The notes under the pieces were generated by a model. That model was given only the letters and a program-made list of their open reading frames with translations, was not told the DNA's origin and searched no databases. The translations under genes were made by a program, and so were the position numbers. A DNA stretch of 64,000 nt from Methanofollis formosanus (GTDB lineage Archaea; Halobacteriota; Methanomicrobia; Methanomicrobiales; Methanofollaceae), in NCBI RefSeq assembly GCF_019633745.1, contig NZ_CP037968.1, forward strand, positions 310,001 through 374,000. The letters are read 5' to 3'. Shown in pieces: positions 63,199 through 64,000 of this stretch. The stretch's first letter is position 1; each line of letters starts with the position of its first letter.

Positions 63199-64000
63199 TC
63201 ATGATCGGTCCCCCCCGATCAGAGCACGTCCTTTCTCAGTGAGGCGATATTTCTGCTTACTGCTCTTAGGTTTATCCAGGATCGTCATTTCAATCAGATT
63301 ATCGTGGATTGCCGGCAGCAGATAGGTTTTCCTGAAGTGTTCATTGTCCTTCAGACCAAGAATATCCTGGAGGTTCTTCCGAGACATCTCTCCTTCAAAG
63401 GCATCAAGCATCCGTATGACTTCCGGGGTGACTTCCGGGGTGACTTCCGGGGTGACTTCCGGGGTGACTTCCGGGGCATAGAAAGTTAGAGTGACCCCGT
63501 GGTCGTCCTCCGACCACCGCGGCAGCGGTATACCGTGTTCATCACAGGCCTTCCTGATCATCACGCTCCCACGACCCATCTTCTCCATCAAGCCACGCAG
63601 ATAAAGTACATGGGCAATATCCGGGTTACGCAGCACCGAGATGTGACCGGTCGAGAGGTCATCAGGGGTTACCCCCTCAGGGAATGTACCGGAGTTCCAG
63701 ATCTCCAGGCGGTCGGGATAGATGGAAACAGCAATCCCTCCGGAAAAATCACTATAGTCCCGGTGGACAAAGGCATTCACCAACCCCTCCCTGATCGCCG
63801 CCACTGGATAGAGGGAGTCGTCCCGGCGTTCCAGATTGCCTTTCCCAAAACGCGATATTGTGGGAGTGTTTCGTTGAATAAAACGGAATACATTCTCTAA
63901 AACCGGGACCAGAGGCCCCTCAAAGGACTTCATATCTCTGTAGGTGTCGTCGGTCCTGTCTGCCGTAAAACAGGCGGCACGTACCCTGACCTGGGGGTTA
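63199..64000 (-). CDS. AlbA_2/Schlafen-type ATP-binding regulator (N-terminus beyond window)
   Basis: The frame is open to the window edge; an internal ATG at 63933 is probably not the start. The visible part has the HATPase_c_4 signature: AIREGLVNAFVHRDYS, DRLEIWNSGTFPEGVT and HISVLRNPDIAHVLYL with RGLMEKMGRGSVMIRK. A linker of repeated TPEV and a C-terminal winged helix (MSRKNLQDILGLKDNEHFRK) follow. Such COG2865 proteins are thought to be DNA-binding regulators with an ATP-dependent switch. 63042-63198 holds no gene. Confidence 0.85.
   Translation of the reverse strand, partial: NPQVRVRAACFTADRTDDTYRDMKSFEGPLVPVLENVFRFIQRNTPTISRFGKGNLERRDDSLYPVAAIREGLVNAFVHRDYSDFSGGIAVSIYPDRLEIWNSGTFPEGVTPDDLSTGHISVLRNPDIAHVLYLRGLMEKMGRGSVMIRKACDEHGIPLPRWSEDDHGVTLTFYAPEVTPEVTPEVTPEVTPEVIRMLDAFEGEMSRKNLQDILGLKDNEHFRKTYLLPAIHDNLIEMTILDKPKSSKQKYRLTEKGRALIGGDRS
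63418..63476. repeat. 12-bp tandem repeat within the COG2865-type gene
   Basis: Nearly five units of GACTTCCGGGGT in perfect tandem. In the protein they give four TPEV units after APEV. Unit length is a multiple of three, so copy-number change would alter linker length and not the frame. Confidence 0.95.

Overview
The window is a piece of an archaeal chromosome, almost certainly a methanogen of the order Methanomicrobiales (a Methanofollis/Methanoculleus-like organism). I base this on a tRNA-Arg without encoded CCA behind a TTTTTATA box, hypD, a CBS-domain family II pyrophosphatase, 6-phospho-3-hexuloisomerase, a PGF-CTERM-like sorting tail, CHASE4 sensors and TATA-driven short leaders. Most of it is GC-rich with many intergenic repeats. 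About 33.5-39.8 kb is clearly AT-rich and looks foreign.

Layout. 0-7.7 kb: MFS exporter, arylsulfatase, small membrane proteins, MscS channel, hypD and tRNA-Arg(CCG). 8-12.5 kb: two paralogous CHASE4-HAMP-PAS sensors that lack a phosphoacceptor His and an ATPase domain. 14-16.8 kb: CBS-pyrophosphatase, then a VapBC-like pair between two direct repeats. 16.9-25 kb: three copies of a small membrane-protein family, zincin and other gene remnants sharing a ~195-bp duplication, and a housekeeping run (flavoredoxin, M42 aminopeptidase, aminotransferase, hxlB, orphan DNA methyltransferase). 25-32 kb: thiol-redox pair (glutaredoxin, FTR-rubredoxin fusion), then a minus-strand run consisting of an iron-type ABC importer followed by a CARF-like gene, a PIN-nuclease gene and a HAD phosphatase gene. 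32.6-39.6 kb: secreted proteins, IS256 remnant and a tandem winged-helix regulator, with 19-bp palindromes upstream of three genes. 42-44.4 kb: a TnpB element that has split a probable NYN-LOTUS gene.

44.8-56.3 kb is a type III-A CRISPR-Cas island on the minus strand: cas10-csm2-csm3-csm4-csm5-CARF-cas6 and cas1-cas2, a divergent NE0113-like CARF-winged-helix gene on the plus strand, a 13-repeat array, a 4-repeat array, a small Sm-like protein gene between them and a fossil array end. Cas10 keeps both HD and GGDD motifs, so cyclic oligoadenylate signalling is expected, yet neither CARF protein beside it carries a HEPN or other nuclease domain. The CARF-like/PIN/HAD gene set 20 kb away is therefore the most interesting candidate for a new effector module. 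56.9-64 kb: MBL-double-rhodanese protein, fasciclin lipoprotein, DUF255 thioredoxin-like protein, NCS2 permease and a truncated Schlafen/AlbA-type ATP-binding protein.

A family of GC-rich palindromic elements fills most long intergenic gaps and has entered the fossil end of the CRISPR array.
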